From: Mytilus trossulus
Lineage: Eukaryota; Mollusca; Bivalvia; Mytilida; Mytilidae
Length of the DNA: 64,000 nt
NCBI RefSeq assembly: GCF_036588685.1
Contig: NC_086377.1
Coordinates: forward strand, 66,966,283-67,030,282
Direction of reading: 5' to 3'
The position numbers and the translations under genes are program-made. The notes beneath the pieces are model-generated. The model was not told the DNA's origin. It saw only the letters and a program-made list of their open reading frames with translations, and searched no databases. Below are positions 1 through 10,605 of this stretch, one piece after another; position 1 is the first letter of the stretch; every line of letters starts with the position of its first letter.

Positions 1-310
1 ATTATCAAGCAAAAATTTCTTTTCAAATAAAGACTTCATTTTACCTTTTTGACACATATACACATAAAAATACATGACATAATGTTTCAGTGCGTACTTA
101 AAAAGTTGAACTAAATTAACATTTGTTTTGCCATTCATAATAATATTCCTTCTTCTAAATATACAATATCTTGCAGTTGAAAGCAGAAAGTTAACAAAAC
201 TGTCATTAACACCTTTCATTTTCCAATTTAACCCAAATAGTAGCAAATGTTCACTTTGTACACCACTTATTTTGTCAGAATCACAATCCTTCTTTTCCAC
301 TATTTGGAAC
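1..310 (-). pseudogene. LINE copy 1, ORF2 far C-terminal fragment
   Basis: This frame is open to the window edge and encodes a segment with HLLLFGLNWKMKGVNDSFVN and then a basic, aromatic stretch (ARYCIFRRRN). In LINE ORF2 proteins this follows the C-terminal zinc-finger region. The end of the other Tx1-like copy (about 10340-10605) has a similar FVNF...KYFVEKNPLLL pattern. Here it is joined almost directly to RT motif B, so RT motif C (YxDD), the thumb and the CCHC finger are missing. This is a deletion relative to copy 2, not normal structure. Confidence 0.6.
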
Positions 311-1620
311 AAAAATACCTTTTATCAAATCATTTTTAACAATCTTATTATGTAAAGGCTCAGCAGCTAAAACATACAATAATGCACTTATAGGGAAGCC
401 TTGTCTAATACCATTTTTAATATGAAAATAGTTTGTCAAGAATCCATTACATTTTACCGCACTATTAATACCATTATAAAATATTTCAATCCATTTTACA
501 AATCTATCACCAAATCCATATTTTCTTAACACATATAACAAATATTTATGACTCACTCTGTCAAATGCTTTTTCCTGATCTATTTTCATTATATACCCTT
601 CAAGTTCATCTTTTTCAATGAGTTCTATAATATCTCTTACATTTGCAATATTATTTGATATATCCCTACCAATAATACAACATGTTTGATCATTAGATAA
701 AATCTTAGGCAATACAACCTTAAATCTATTTGCCATTATCCTGGCTAATATTTTATAATCAACCTGTAGTAATGAAATAGGTCTATAATTTTTCAAAGAC
801 TTTTTATCACCTTTCTTTTTATATATAAGACTTATCACTCCACATTTCATAGATCTGCCTAAAACACCTCTTTTTCAATAACATTAAACAAATCAAATAA
901 AACATTTCTGAGTTCATTATAAAATTGACAGTAAAACTCAACTGTGAGTCCATCAGACCCTGGACTTTTATTTTTTGACATTTGATTGATTGCTTTAAAA
1001 ATTTCTTCATGTGAAATATCAGCATCACAAAAATTACAATCATTGTCATCTATTTTTGTATCTACACAATCTAACAATTCTCACATTTTATCATTATCTG
1101 TATCTACACATGAGTACAATTCTTTATAAAATTTATATTGTAAATCTAAAATCCCTTCAGTAGCATAAACTGATTCATTATTTTCATTTAGTAATTCTTT
1201 TATAGAATTATTCTCTTGTTTATATTTCTCCAAATTTAAAAAATACTTTGTACATTTATCTGACTCTACAGCCCAAATAGCTTTTGATCTGAGTACTGCA
1301 CCTCTACATTTTTCTAGTTCATATGCTGACAACTCAAGTTTCAAACTTTCATACTTAGCTACATCAATATCTACACCACAAGCAGCTTTTTCACATAAAA
1401 AATTTATTTGCCTTTCTAATCTATAAAAATCTCTTCTATTTTCTTTTGCCATTTTAGAAGAAAAAAATTGAGAATATCTCTTTATTTTATATTTAAGATT
1501 ATCCCCCCCAAATCATTAAATCTTTATTATATAATTCATTTTCTTTTTCATCAGAAATAATTTCTTTTACTCTCCTTACATATTCTTCATTACATAATAA
1601 TGTATTATTGAGGACCAACA
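281..1620 (-). pseudogene. LINE copy 1 reverse transcriptase (broken)
   Basis: The reverse transcriptase region of ORF2 is in pieces. A linker is in frame from about 1452 down to 859, interrupted by a single TGA near 1080. After a frameshift near 855 the RT runs 850 to 281. Visible motifs are GVISLIYKKKGD and NYRPISLL (motifs 0-2), KIDQEKAFDRV (motif A, catalytic Asp) and GIRQGFPISALLY (motif B). Motif C is absent because of the internal deletion. A further frameshift lies in a run of C on the plus strand at about 1503-1509. The enzyme would have made element cDNA by target-primed reverse transcription; this copy cannot. Confidence 0.85.
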
Positions 1621-1621
1621 A

Positions 1622-2350
1622 TCAAGCACCTCTTTCAATATTACTACAGTTAAAATTCATAATTACAAACGAATGATCACTTAAACTAGTAGTATTATAA
1701 TATACATTCTGAACATAAGGAGATAACTGTTTATTTACAAGGAAATAATCAATTCTACTTTGTTGTAATTCTCCATTACAAATTCTTTTCCATGAAAATA
1801 TTCTAGAACTTTTATCTCTAGTACGCCATACATCATACAAATTTCAATCAGATCACATAATTTTTTACATGGTTCATCAATAACATGATTACTTTTACCA
1901 CCTCTATCTAGCATAGATAGAGAAGTATTAAAATCTCCACCAATTATCAAGTTATCTAACTTTTCCATATACAGTTTAACAAAGTTAAAAAAATATAACT
2001 CTTTCAGCATTAACATTTGGAGCATACAATGAAATCACATTAAACAATTGTCCATCTTCTTCATATGTTATATGGATAAATCTGCCATCAGAGTCTTTAT
2101 ATACACATTTTATCTTATTTTTAAGATTATTATTCCCTACAACAGCCACACCCCTTCTACCATGTAAACTGTTACTACAATATATATCACCTTCATATAG
2201 GTGTTTAACACTATCTTCATAAGCATCATCCCAAAATGTTTCTTGTAATAATACCATACTAAATTTTCTATCATGAATAATACTTATAAAATTCTCAAAA
2301 TTAAGTACATTCTTTAAACCATTACAATTAAAAGAACAAATTACCACCAT
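1622..2350 (-). pseudogene. LINE copy 1 APE-type endonuclease (broken)
   Basis: This is the N-terminal endonuclease of ORF2, which nicks target DNA. It starts at a Met around 2350 (MVVICSFNCNGL, catalytic Asn). It carries LLQETFWDD (catalytic Glu) and, in a second frame, IIGGDFNTSLS (catalytic Asp/Asn). A third frame holds SRIDYFLV and LSDHSFV (terminal catalytic His). All expected exonuclease/endonuclease-fold motifs are present in order, but two frameshifts separate them (about 1990 and 1840). ORF2 begins just where ORF1 ends, as in other LINEs. Confidence 0.85.
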
Positions 2351-3297
2351 TGCAAAAAGAAAAACAAACTTGCATATAAACTTTTTTTTTATTTTTACTG
2401 TCAACCACCTTTCTTACATTTTTACCACTCAAATTGGGAGTAGGTTTTGCAATAGATCTCTTTTCAAGTTTCCTCTGTTTTTTCGTAATTTTTCTGGCCA
2501 TTTTTGCACTTACAAATTTATCTGGGGTGTCATTTTCACCATCAGAACATATAGAAGACTCATTTTCATTTGCACCTTCCATGGAGACTTCTTGTCACTA
2601 GGAGGAGCGTCATTACTAGCTATTTTTAACTTTTTGCCATCAGAAAAATCCTTGTCTAAATTGATGTTTTCATTAACATCTTCCTCGTTATCTAGATTCA
2701 ATAGTTCATCGTCTGTTATCTCATTATTACTTTCGGTATCACTGTCCATCTTTCTCTTTCTGTTTTCCTCCTGGGGGTGGCTTTTTGGTTTATTTTGCAC
2801 CACATTAACTTCTATCGGAACAGTTGTTTTAGGATCAGTATCGGCAACATCTTCCTCTGACCAAACTTCAGACATATCTTCATCATCATTTTCACCGGTA
2901 ATGTTAACTATTTCCGGACCATTTTCGTCATTCTGTTTGTTGCAAGTACAACGATCGCTTTTTTCTGTACATGTGTCGCATGTACACACACATGGATGTT
3001 TACGACAGTCCTGACACGGACATACACACGGATCACTTTTACAGAAAGAGCAGGTACATATACATGGGTACTTTTCACCTTTAAAACAGGTGCATATACA
3101 GTCTTTTTTCCCACAAATGTTACATTTGCACATAAAAAAATAGAAATTACATATTTCACAGTTCTTCTTCTTTTTATATGCTGGAGGTTGATCTTTTTTG
3201 GTATTTGAGCTACTTCCACACACACAAAATAACGGTAAATTATGGCAATATTCACATTTACTAGCTTTACATTTAGTTTAAACATATTTGTTTTATA
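2328..3297 (-). pseudogene. LINE copy 1 ORF1, cysteine-rich and acidic half
   Basis: This is the C-terminal half of the gag-like ORF1. From about 3290 to 2930 it encodes a dense array of short Cys modules, such as CKCNICGKKDCICTC, CTCSFCKSDPCVCPC and CQDCRKHPCVCTC. An acidic stretch (DDEDMSEVWSEEDVADTD) follows, then a basic tail (RKITKKQRKLEKR). One frameshift lies near 2570. Nucleic-acid binding is expected for LINE ORF1, but the Cys array is not the usual pair of CCHC knuckles and I cannot name its family. Copy 2 has an acidic tail but no such array. The plus-strand ORF over this stretch is only its antisense. Confidence 0.7.
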
Positions 3298-3628
3298 GTG
3301 GATTGGGAAACAAGTTTTGCAACTTATATTAAGCCCTTTCCACTTTGCGGGTGCGAGTGCTGCCTTGTAGCGGCGTTAGCCTACTCTTTCTCGAAGACTA
3401 CAAGGGTGTCTTTAACGTGCAAGAGATATGGCTCTCTCTTAACACGGGTCAGCCATTTATTGTCCCTGTCCGACGGACTATCATCGTTTCCTCAAGACCA
3501 TACTCGCAAATGGTGTCAAGGGAGAGCCGAAAATTGAGTTCCTGAAATTTTCATCCCAAACGGGAATCGAACCAGGGACCTTTGTGTTAGTAGTCCGATG
3601 CACTAACCACTACACTATGGCTCTCTCT
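3297..3628 (-). mobile_element. tRNA-derived SINE inserted in ORF1
   Basis: The minus strand begins (3628 downward) with a tRNA-like head. It has an A-box-like TAGTGTAGTGGTTAG at about 3601-3615 and a B-box GGTTCGATTCC at 3563-3573. A roughly 250-bp body follows, containing a stretch close to GGCTGACCCGTGTTAAGAGA. Heads like this drive RNA polymerase III transcription in SINEs. It interrupts the second zinc-knuckle of the LINE ORF1: coding reads up to GCGQYGHSK on one side and resumes in the Cys-rich region on the other. No convincing target duplication was found. The anticodon arm is too degenerate to assign a tRNA parent. Confidence 0.75.
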
Positions 3629-4310
3629 TTGAATGTCCATATTGGCCACACCCGTGAAAAACAAAGTACGGACATTGTTTACGCATATTCTCATAAACAC
3701 TCCGAGCAGACCTTTATCTGGTTGTTATGTACAAGCCGAAAATATTTCGTATCTGAGCCGATATTGTCCATGGCAAAGCCAACATACCCTGTGGAAATTT
3801 GCATTTCATAAATCTTGTCCCGTCTGCTACCTGTGTTCCAGGTATTGCTCGTCTGTATATAAGAGAAACGATTTTCACCCCCTTTGATACTAATTTACTT
3901 TTTATATCATCATCCGAAATAAACGATGGAAGTTGCATTATAGAAACAACAGTTATATCCGAATGTAACATGCTGACTTGATATTCATTATTTGCAATAT
4001 CAATTCCTTCTTGCACTAGACGGAAAGCAGTCTGCTTACTATCTAATGTTATATCATACGACATGGCATTATTTTTTACAACCGCTAACACCGAATTTAA
4101 ACCAGTGACTGTTTCAATATCTTCGATTGCTATTCTTTCACCAATAACATCTGTATTGATTACTTCAATTCTCACAGTACAATCTCTCTGATACGACTTT
4201 ACATCACGAACATAATTTTGCTTTTGATTATATCCATTCCCAGCACCACGGCTGCCATTCCGTTGAGAAAAATAAGATTTTTTACTAGTTTGCTCCATTT
4301 CGCCGGTCAT
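3629..4310 (-). pseudogene. LINE copy 1 ORF1, N-terminal half
   Basis: The reading frame from ATG at 4310 gives 198 residues. The segment LPSFISDDDIKSKLVSKGV followed by VADGTRFMKCKFP aligns by eye with FPVFISDNVIRDKLEAYNV and VTDGTKYVVVKFP in copy 2, so both are the same gag-like ORF1 family. A frameshift near 3714 ends the frame. Beyond it the alternative frame reads KVCSECL and then a second knuckle that the SINE cuts. It probably binds element RNA, by analogy with other LINE ORF1 proteins. Confidence 0.7.
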
Positions 4311-4588
4311 TCCGGAAAATTACAAGCAAGCACAGCCCAAATTTGTAAACAAACACTCGAGTGCTCCTAAACGACCCTTCTTTTCCACACGAATAAATCG
4401 TCGGATTAGGGGAACTACAGTTTATTATGACAGTTTCTCTTCTTAATACAACACAGTTTTGTTAATAAAACATGAATAAATCCTTACTGTTATTATCGAA
4501 TCATAATATCCTGTTATGACACAGATTTGTCCACCGGAGCAATTATGACACGTCCATCCTGGGCTGCGCTCAGTTGGGAATCAAACAG
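4311..4588. other. Non-coding flank between LINE copy 1 and the tRNA-Gln region
   Basis: It holds the undefined 5' end or UTR of LINE copy 1. At about 4540-4590 there is a minus-strand stretch with TTTGATTCCCAACTGAGCGC, which looks like the B-box side of a SINE or tRNA-like fragment. I see no coding sequence. Confidence 0.35.
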
Positions 4589-4879
4589 GAAAAGAGACGG
4601 ATAGCTTAACGTGATTAAGTTCCATGTACTATTACATTGATATACCACTGACAATGCAATTTCACAATTTTGTAAATGTTGAGAAACAATGTCTACTACA
4701 TGAAATAAATGATAAAATAAGGTATACTAAACCCAATTAATTAACGTGACGCAGAAAATAGACAAACTGTCAAGACAATAATGAAGACTACGTAAAATTG
4801 TTTATAAAAGAAATGTGAGTCACAACGACTAAAAAGTAAGTCAGGTTCCACCGAGATTTGAACTCGGATCGCTGAATTC
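4589..4879 (-). repeat. tRNA-Gln flank repeat, unit A, ending in a tRNA-Gln 3' half
   Basis: About 290 bp here is repeated at 11088-11413 with high similarity, including shared blocks such as GATATACCACTGACAATGC and ACGTGACGCAGAAAATAGAC. On the minus strand the unit consists of the 3' half of a tRNA-Gln gene followed by its 3' flank with a T5 RNA polymerase III terminator. Confidence 0.75.
4844..4879 (-). pseudogene. tRNA-Gln 3' half (truncated in the anticodon arm)
   Basis: The minus strand reads the end of the anticodon stem, a variable loop (AGCGATCC), a T arm with GAGTTCAAATCTC and an acceptor strand ending GGTGGAACC, as in animal tRNA-Gln. The match stops just past the anticodon loop and the 5' half is absent. 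TTTTT follows about 10 nt later. It is not a functional tRNA. Confidence 0.7.
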
Positions 4880-5140
4880 TATATCTATCAGTCATCAAAT
4901 TGCCAAATATGAGAGTACAAGGATAAAGGCTGTTGATTTTCTATAAAAGTCTTGATTTATTTGCCACAAAGTCCTCTTTTTCAGCGGAACAGTAAAAAAT
5001 AATGCTTTGCATCAAGTTTCCCCTTGGAATATGTACAAAATGGCCTATCTCTATTATTCATCATATTTGTAGTTTTGATACAATTTAATTTTGAAAAGTT
5101 CGTACAAAAACGGCTACAGAAGGGTACATAAACCTTAACA
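4880..5140. other. Non-coding stretch upstream of the split tRNA-Gln
   Basis: This is AT-rich. A minus-strand frame at about 4940-5050 reads short coding-like words but with stops; I could not assign it to any element. No tRNA, exon or terminal repeat was seen. Confidence 0.3.
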
Positions 5141-5188
5141 GGTTTTATGGTATAATGGTAAGCACTCTGGACTCTGAATCCAGCGATC
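5141..5188 (+). pseudogene. tRNA-Gln (anticodon CTG) 5' part, left of the LINE
   Basis: The stretch gives an acceptor strand GGTTTTA, a D arm with an A-box-like TGGTATAATGGTAAGC, and a complete anticodon arm with loop CTCTGAA (anticodon CTG, Gln). The T arm and 3' acceptor strand are missing here but occur at 10957-10979, on the far side of the LINE. The two parts together make about 71 nt with a seven-pair acceptor stem (two G-T pairs). Compared with standard animal tRNA-Gln, the acceptor has T in place of C at two positions, so the target was already drifting or has drifted since. Confidence 0.85.
5164..5188 (+). repeat. Target-site duplication, left copy (25 bp, tRNA anticodon arm)
   Basis: This starts ACTCTGGACTCTG and ends CAGCGATC. 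It is identical base for base to 10932-10956. The duplication covers the whole anticodon stem-loop plus the variable region, which fixes the element boundaries at 5189 and 10931. Confidence 0.9.
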
Positions 5189-5377
5189 TGGGACTTCCGG
5201 TTTGACTTCCATGATGTGCTGACGTCTTTTTATCAAAGAGTGTAATCCAGAAGATATTTAGTGTACCCACAGGCCATCAAGTTTTGGTGGCTGCTATCGT
5301 CAAAGTTACTGTTCCAAGTCAGGTATATTCTGAACTTTTGATTGTTATTTTTGAATTTTGAGCGACTTTAGACTTCC

Positions 5378-6771
5378 ATGTCTGGTGAGAGGGGAGGCTG
5401 TCTTTTAAAAGATCTTACATTAATTGTCGACGTTGCAGACAACAAGACGGTTGGTGCAAATAGTATTATAGAAGAAGCTGAGGTTTTGTGTGGAGAAGGT
5501 AACGTTTTAGCGGTGGTACCCAGAAGTGGTAACTTATATGAAATAACTTTAGCAAATAGTGACGCGGTTGATGAACTCAGTAATGGTCCTTTTGTAATTG
5601 GTACAACGAGATATAATTGCAATGCGATATATTAAAAAGATAGAGTTGTAAGCTTTATGCACTTTCCGGTCTTTATCTCTGATAATGTGATAAGGGATAA
5701 GTTGGAAGCATATAATGTTGAATTCAAATCCCCGATAAAACAACACATGTATGATGGTACGAGTGTGACCGACGGAACGAAATATGTTGTGGTTAAATTT
5801 CCGCCAAATATATCAAGTCTACCGTACACCATGAAGTTTGATTTAGGTAACAATCAACATGAATACATTAGAGTCAAACACGACCACCAATCAAAGGTGT
5901 GTTCGAATTGCTTGTCACCTAATCATTTGTATCTAAACTGTCCAAACAATAAGTGTTATCAGTGTCAGAGTTTTGGGTTTATTTCAAAATATTGTGAAAG
6001 CTCCAAATGTATAAAATGTGGATTTTATCCTCGTAGATGAAAGTGCGAGTCGTCAGATAATTGTACTGCCTCTGAAAATTCTGAAAAAAACGACGAAAAA
6101 AAGACACAGAAACTAAACCAAAACAGTGTGATACCAATGAAAACGAGCAAAACGATGAATCCGAACAACCCCTCCAAAAGAAAAGCCGAGTTGAAAATTA
6201 CACACCTACAAGTGAAACGTTAGAAAAATCTGAACCAGTTATTGACAATTTAAATTCCGAAACCGTTATAACCGTTGAAGTACACAGCAATGCAGATACC
6301 GTTATAAATGTTGACGTACACAACAATGATGAATCCAATGGTGAAGACTTAAATATAACCGAGACAGAGATGTTCGAAGCAGAAAAAACGTGTGAAACAA
6401 CGACGACCGAGGTTGCTGATGAAGCAGTTGATAATGAACTTGATTTACTTATTGATAATGACAATGTTGTTAATTCTTTTGATAATAATGTGCCCAGCCC
6501 TGGGGTTATATCTGAAAAGGGTGTTGTTTGTGGTAAAGAGTCAGTGGACATAGAACACGAAGAGTGTACCATGACCTCTGACCCTGATGTATCTATTGAC
6601 AAATTGAACTTAGAAAATGAGTCTTTGGTTGAAATGACTGATGAAGAAATGGCTAATGAATTAGTAAAATATGGTGGTAGAGCCAGACGTAATCGCATTG
6701 TTGTTAGGCCAAATATTCCATATGTTAGAAGACATTCTGTCGGTAATAAGTCGAGTCCTAAAAATATTTAA
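5378..6771 (+). pseudogene. LINE copy 2 ORF1 (gag-like, CCHC knuckles, acidic tail)
   Basis: It starts MSGERGGCLLKDLTLIVDV at 5378. An in-frame stop at 5632-5634 is the first break; the homologous frame resumes as SFMHFPVFISDNVIRDK to about 6037. Two zinc knuckles are visible, CSNCLSPNHLYLNC and CYQCQSFGFISKYC (about 5911-5995), then a third Cys pair (CIKCGF). After more frame changes (about 6040-6200) an acidic region rich in Glu, Asp and Val runs to the stop at 6771, ending in a basic patch (GGRARRNRIVVRP). LINE ORF1 proteins bind and package the element RNA. Unlike copy 1 there is no Cys-rich array. Confidence 0.8.
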
Positions 6772-6816
6772 TTTTTCGCTTTCAAGGGACAACTTATTTG
6801 GTATATTTTTTTCTTG

Positions 6817-7530
6817 ATGGTATAGTGTGTTACCATCAATGTTAATGGTTTGTTTGATGTTGCTAAGTTTATAAAGACGGTGCAACTTGTTCAGAAAATA
6901 GATATGATATTGTAGCTTTACAGGAAACCTTTTGGAACCCTGATTTTATTGTTAAAAACAAAAAACATTGGAATGGTGAAAAAAAAAATTCATGTTCAGA
7001 TACAAACAGACAAGGAGTAGCATTTCTTGTTAGTCCAAAGTAGAAAAATTATGTCACTGAAATCAAAAGTTTTGATGGTAGATTTATTTATATTCAACTT
7101 GAAGTTGATAACAAAATTATCGACATTGTACATGTGTATTGTCCAAATGTCGTCAATGAGAAAGATTTGTTTCTGAAAAAAGTAAATGATAATATACCAA
7201 ATTCGGATGATTTGCTATTGCTTGGTGACTTCAATCAATCACTATCCCCATTGGATAGGGTTGGAAAACATTTTGAAGATAAACTTTTAAATCACTAAAT
7301 AATTTATTAGATAGCTTTAACATTTATGATGTGTGGCGCGCTCGATTCCCAACATCGCGGGTATTTTCTTGGAGACGTGTGATCGAGAACAAATTAGTCC
7401 AGAGTCGGATTGATTATAATTTCATTATAATTTCATTTCTAAAATGTTTACGTCGTTCGTTAAAAATGTGTATTATAAACACACAGCTTTTACGGATCAT
7501 TCGTTTGTTGTATTAAATATCGATTTTTCT
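6817..7530 (+). pseudogene. LINE copy 2 APE-type endonuclease
   Basis: ORF2 begins at the ATG around 6817 (MV, stop, then CVTINVNGLFDVAKF), matching the MVVICSFNCNGL start of copy 1. Endonuclease motifs follow in order: VALQETFWNPDF, HVYCPNVV, LLLGDFNQSLSPLDR, NIYDVWRAR, SRIDYN and TDHSFVV. Each catalytic motif is recognisable, but frameshifts and stops (for example 7042 and 7297) break the frame. Because this copy lies in a tRNA-Gln gene, the endonuclease lineage is the likely source of target choice (inference). Confidence 0.8.
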
Positions 7531-9207
7531 TTAATCGAACGCGGGCCAGGGGTGTGGATTTTCAATAATATGCTCCTGGACGATGGAGTGTATGTTGAAA
7601 AAAAAACAATTTAATTATAAACTGCCGACTTTATAATGAAGCCCCATTAATTTGGAGAGATAATTTAACATACAGAATAAAAAGAGAAACTCAAGTGTAT
7701 GCTAGAGATAAAAAAAAATGTAGAGAAAAAGCTGAATATTTCAAAATACAAAACAAGTTTGATAAGATTTCAAATCAAGAGGCAAATAATTTAGAGTATA
7801 ATACGAATGAATATGAAGAAATAAAATCTAAAATGAAAGATTTTGAGGATAAAATATGTAAAGGCGTAATTCTTAGATCAAAAGCTTTCTGGGTTGTTGA
7901 AGGCGATAATAACTCAAAATATTTCCTGCAGTTGGAAAAATTTAGACAAGAAAATAATGCTATTTAAAGAATTAGAAAATGATCAAGGCAAATTGCTGAC
8001 AAAATCTACTGATGTCTTTGATGAAATACAAGATTATTATAAAAATCTGTACTCATGTACAAATATTGATGAAACTAAAATGAAAGAAATTAACAATTTT
8101 CTAACAAATAAAGTTTCTGAAGATGATGTAAATTTTTGTGATACAGATATAACATTAGAAGAAATCTTTAAATCTTTACATGAAATGAATAAAAATAAAA
8201 GTCCTGGTTCTGATGGTTTAACAGGCTCGTTTTACTGTAATTTTTTTCATTTATTTGGTGAAATTTTTCATAAATTTTTTAAAGTCATAGGTAAAGAAAA
8301 AATAATGCCTCGTTCAATGAGATTAGGTATGCTAACATTGATTTATAAAAAGAAAGGCAAAAGAGATAAAATTTCAAATTATAGACCCATGTCGCTATTG
8401 AATGTAGATTATAAAGTCTTGGCACGTATAATGGCTAATAGATTAAAACATGTACTGCCTAAAATGATTTCTCCCAGTCGAACATGTTGCATTTTAGGTA
8501 GAGACATTGCTGACACAACTGCAAGTCTGAGAGACAAAATTGAATTAATAGACCATGATAATTTAGAAGGACATTTAATTAAAATAGACCAAGAAAAGGT
8601 CTTTGACAGAGTGGACCATAAATATCTATTTCATATTTTGTTCATTGGATAAAACTGTTTTATAATGGAATTAGGAGTACAATATTTGTAATGGATTTTT
8701 GACAAATTATGTGCCAATATTAAATAGTTTAAGACAGGGGTGTCCACTTTCTGCTCTTTGCTACGTTATAGCAGCTGAACCTCTAGTACAGGCAATTTTG
8801 AAAAATAAAAACTTAAAGGAATAGAAATTTCAAATTCAGATAAAAATTCTACTGTTTTTGCGCACGCAGATGACTTTACTTTTACAGTTAAAGATAAACA
8901 GTCCATAGATGAAACTTTTAAAGTGTTGAATAATTATAGTGAAGCTTCAGGTGCTAAAATAAACAAACAAAAATCAGAAATAATGTGTTCAGGTTCAGGT
9001 TCAATTTCTAATCCGGAATTAACAGATTATTGAATAAAACAAGCTGATGAAGTGACACAAATATTGGGAATTTACATGGGGAAAAATTCTGAAATTTGTG
9101 ATTATCTAAATTGGGATTCAAAAATAAAAAAGGCAAAAACCATTTTATACTTTTGGTCTAAAAGAGAATTAACGCTGCACGGGCGTGCAACAGTTCTGGC
9201 ATCATAA
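7531..9207 (+). pseudogene. LINE copy 2 reverse transcriptase
   Basis: A basic linker (7695-7967) and an overlapping frame (7894-8652) carry MTLIYKKK-like motifs (LGMLTLIYKKKGKR), NYRPMSLLNVDYKVLAR and KIDQEKVFDRVDH (motif A). After a frameshift near 8650 the RT continues with SLRQGCPLSALCYVIAAEP (motif B). Motif C reads AHADDFTFTV, so the aromatic residue of YxDD is His here. The thumb follows (ILGIYMGKNSEIC, then RELTLHGRATVLAS). Stops at about 9032 and 9205 interrupt it. In copy 1 this downstream part is deleted. Confidence 0.85.
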
Positions 9208-9210
9208 ATT

Positions 9211-10605
9211 ATGTCAAGATTTTATTACACTTTAACAGTTTGTCCAATTCCGGAAAAGTACAAAAATGAAATAAAAGCAGTAACATTAAAATTTCTTTGG
9301 CAAAATAATTCTCATTTAGTAAAACACAAAACAGTAGTTGCGGCTAAAATTGAAGGAGGGTTAAATATCCCTGACATTCATTTAAGAATGCAAGCTTTTA
9401 GATTAAAAAAAATCAGTAAATTTCTAGATTCTAATTGTCATACACTTTGGAAGAATACAATGAAATATTTTATAAACAAAATAAAAATATGAAAATCGTC
9501 GAAAATATTGCGTATGCTTGTTTTAATTTAAATCAGATAAAAATCTTACCAAATTTTACCAAGAAATGATCCAAGCATATTATGCAATTAAATCCAAAGT
9601 TGATTTCAACATACACGTCCAGCATATCTATGAAAATCCGTTATTTTGTAATCCGGTTATTAATGTGAAAGGCAAAGCACCGTTATACAGAGAATTCATA
9701 AATTCCGGTATTGTTAAAATCAAAGATATTTGCTACGAATTTATTCCAGGTTTTCTTTCAAAAGATTCAATCATTGAAATAGTACAAGAAAAATACCCAG
9801 AATTACGAAGTTGGGTTATCATAAATGCATACGGAAGAATTGTAAATGCAATACCGCAATTGTGGAAAAACGAATTAACAGCAATAAATCAAGTTAATGT
9901 TGACAGATTTCCATGTTTAACGGTCGGAACAAATATGACCGAATTCTCGAAGGCTACTACAAAAAATTTCTATAAACTCCTCCTACAAAGTTTTTCCAAG
10001 CCGCCCACATCAGAAATGTTTTGGTTGAAACACTTCCTTTCAATGTGTTTTCGTGCATTATACCGGGTTGTCAATCAATATCATATCCCGCCTGAGTGTA
10101 TTAGCCTAATTATAGGGCCGCAACAAACACTATATTTACGTTTGATAAATTACAACGTATTAACAAGGTAGATAGTAACACGTGTTTGTCATGCAAATCA
10201 AGCCCTGATGATATGTTTCACCTTTGGAGTAGTTGTCCGTTTCAGATCGATTTCAAACGGTATACACAATGTACTTTTAAAAGATACACAACATCCAATC
10301 ATGGATTATGATCAGCTGAACTTACACGGATATTTGGTTAATACAAAAGCAGTTAAAACATATTTTGTCAATTTTCTAAAGTGTTGCAAGATTGTCAATA
10401 TATAAAACAAGTCAAATAAAAATTTACGAAAAAAAAGATATAGGTACAAAAAGATTATTTATCTTTATAATACACAAATATGTTGAATATGAACACACAT
10501 ATTATAAAATGACCAACAGATTACATCTTTTTATTAAATATTTTGTGGAAAAGAATCCACTGCTGCTGTACACATATGAATCGGGTAGCTACAAACTTTT
10601 AATTT
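9211..10605 (+). pseudogene. LINE copy 2 ORF2 C-terminus with CCHC finger
   Basis: Two open stretches (9211-9492 and 9566-10171) encode the RT-distal region, including FLWQNNSHLVKHKTVVAAK and EGGLNIPDIHLRMQAF, both typical of LINE ORF2. A shifted frame at about 10180-10260 reads NTCLSCKSSPDDMFHLWSSC, the Cys2-His-Cys finger common at the ORF2 end (RVT zinc-binding). The last segment (to 10605) is rich in aromatic and basic residues and resembles the end of copy 1. At least three frame breaks are present. Confidence 0.75.

Larger units (their letters stand above)
1..4310 (-). mobile_element. Tx1-like LINE, copy 1 (decayed, runs off left edge)
   Basis: This is a non-LTR retrotransposon on the minus strand. 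In transcription order it has a gag-like ORF1 (about 4310 to 2330), an apurinic-type endonuclease (2350 to 1622) and a reverse transcriptase (1620 to 281), then the far C-terminus of ORF2 to the window edge. Frameshifts, a nonsense codon, a SINE insertion and an internal deletion show it is dead. The RT motif block TCCIIGRDISNN and the SLLQVDYKILARIMANR stretch resemble the L1/Tx1 group (family knowledge). It is the same superfamily as the copy at 5189-10931 but a different lineage, because its ORF1 carries a cysteine-rich block that copy lacks. The 5' end is not defined and no flanking tRNA was seen. Confidence 0.85.

Noticed and set aside
2370-3014. 214-codon plus-strand ORF
   Set aside because: It is the antisense of the cysteine-rich LINE ORF1; its Ser/Phe-rich composition comes from that.
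5141-5188. Functional tRNA-Gln gene
   Set aside because: The T arm and the acceptor 3' strand are on the other side of a 5.7-kb insertion.
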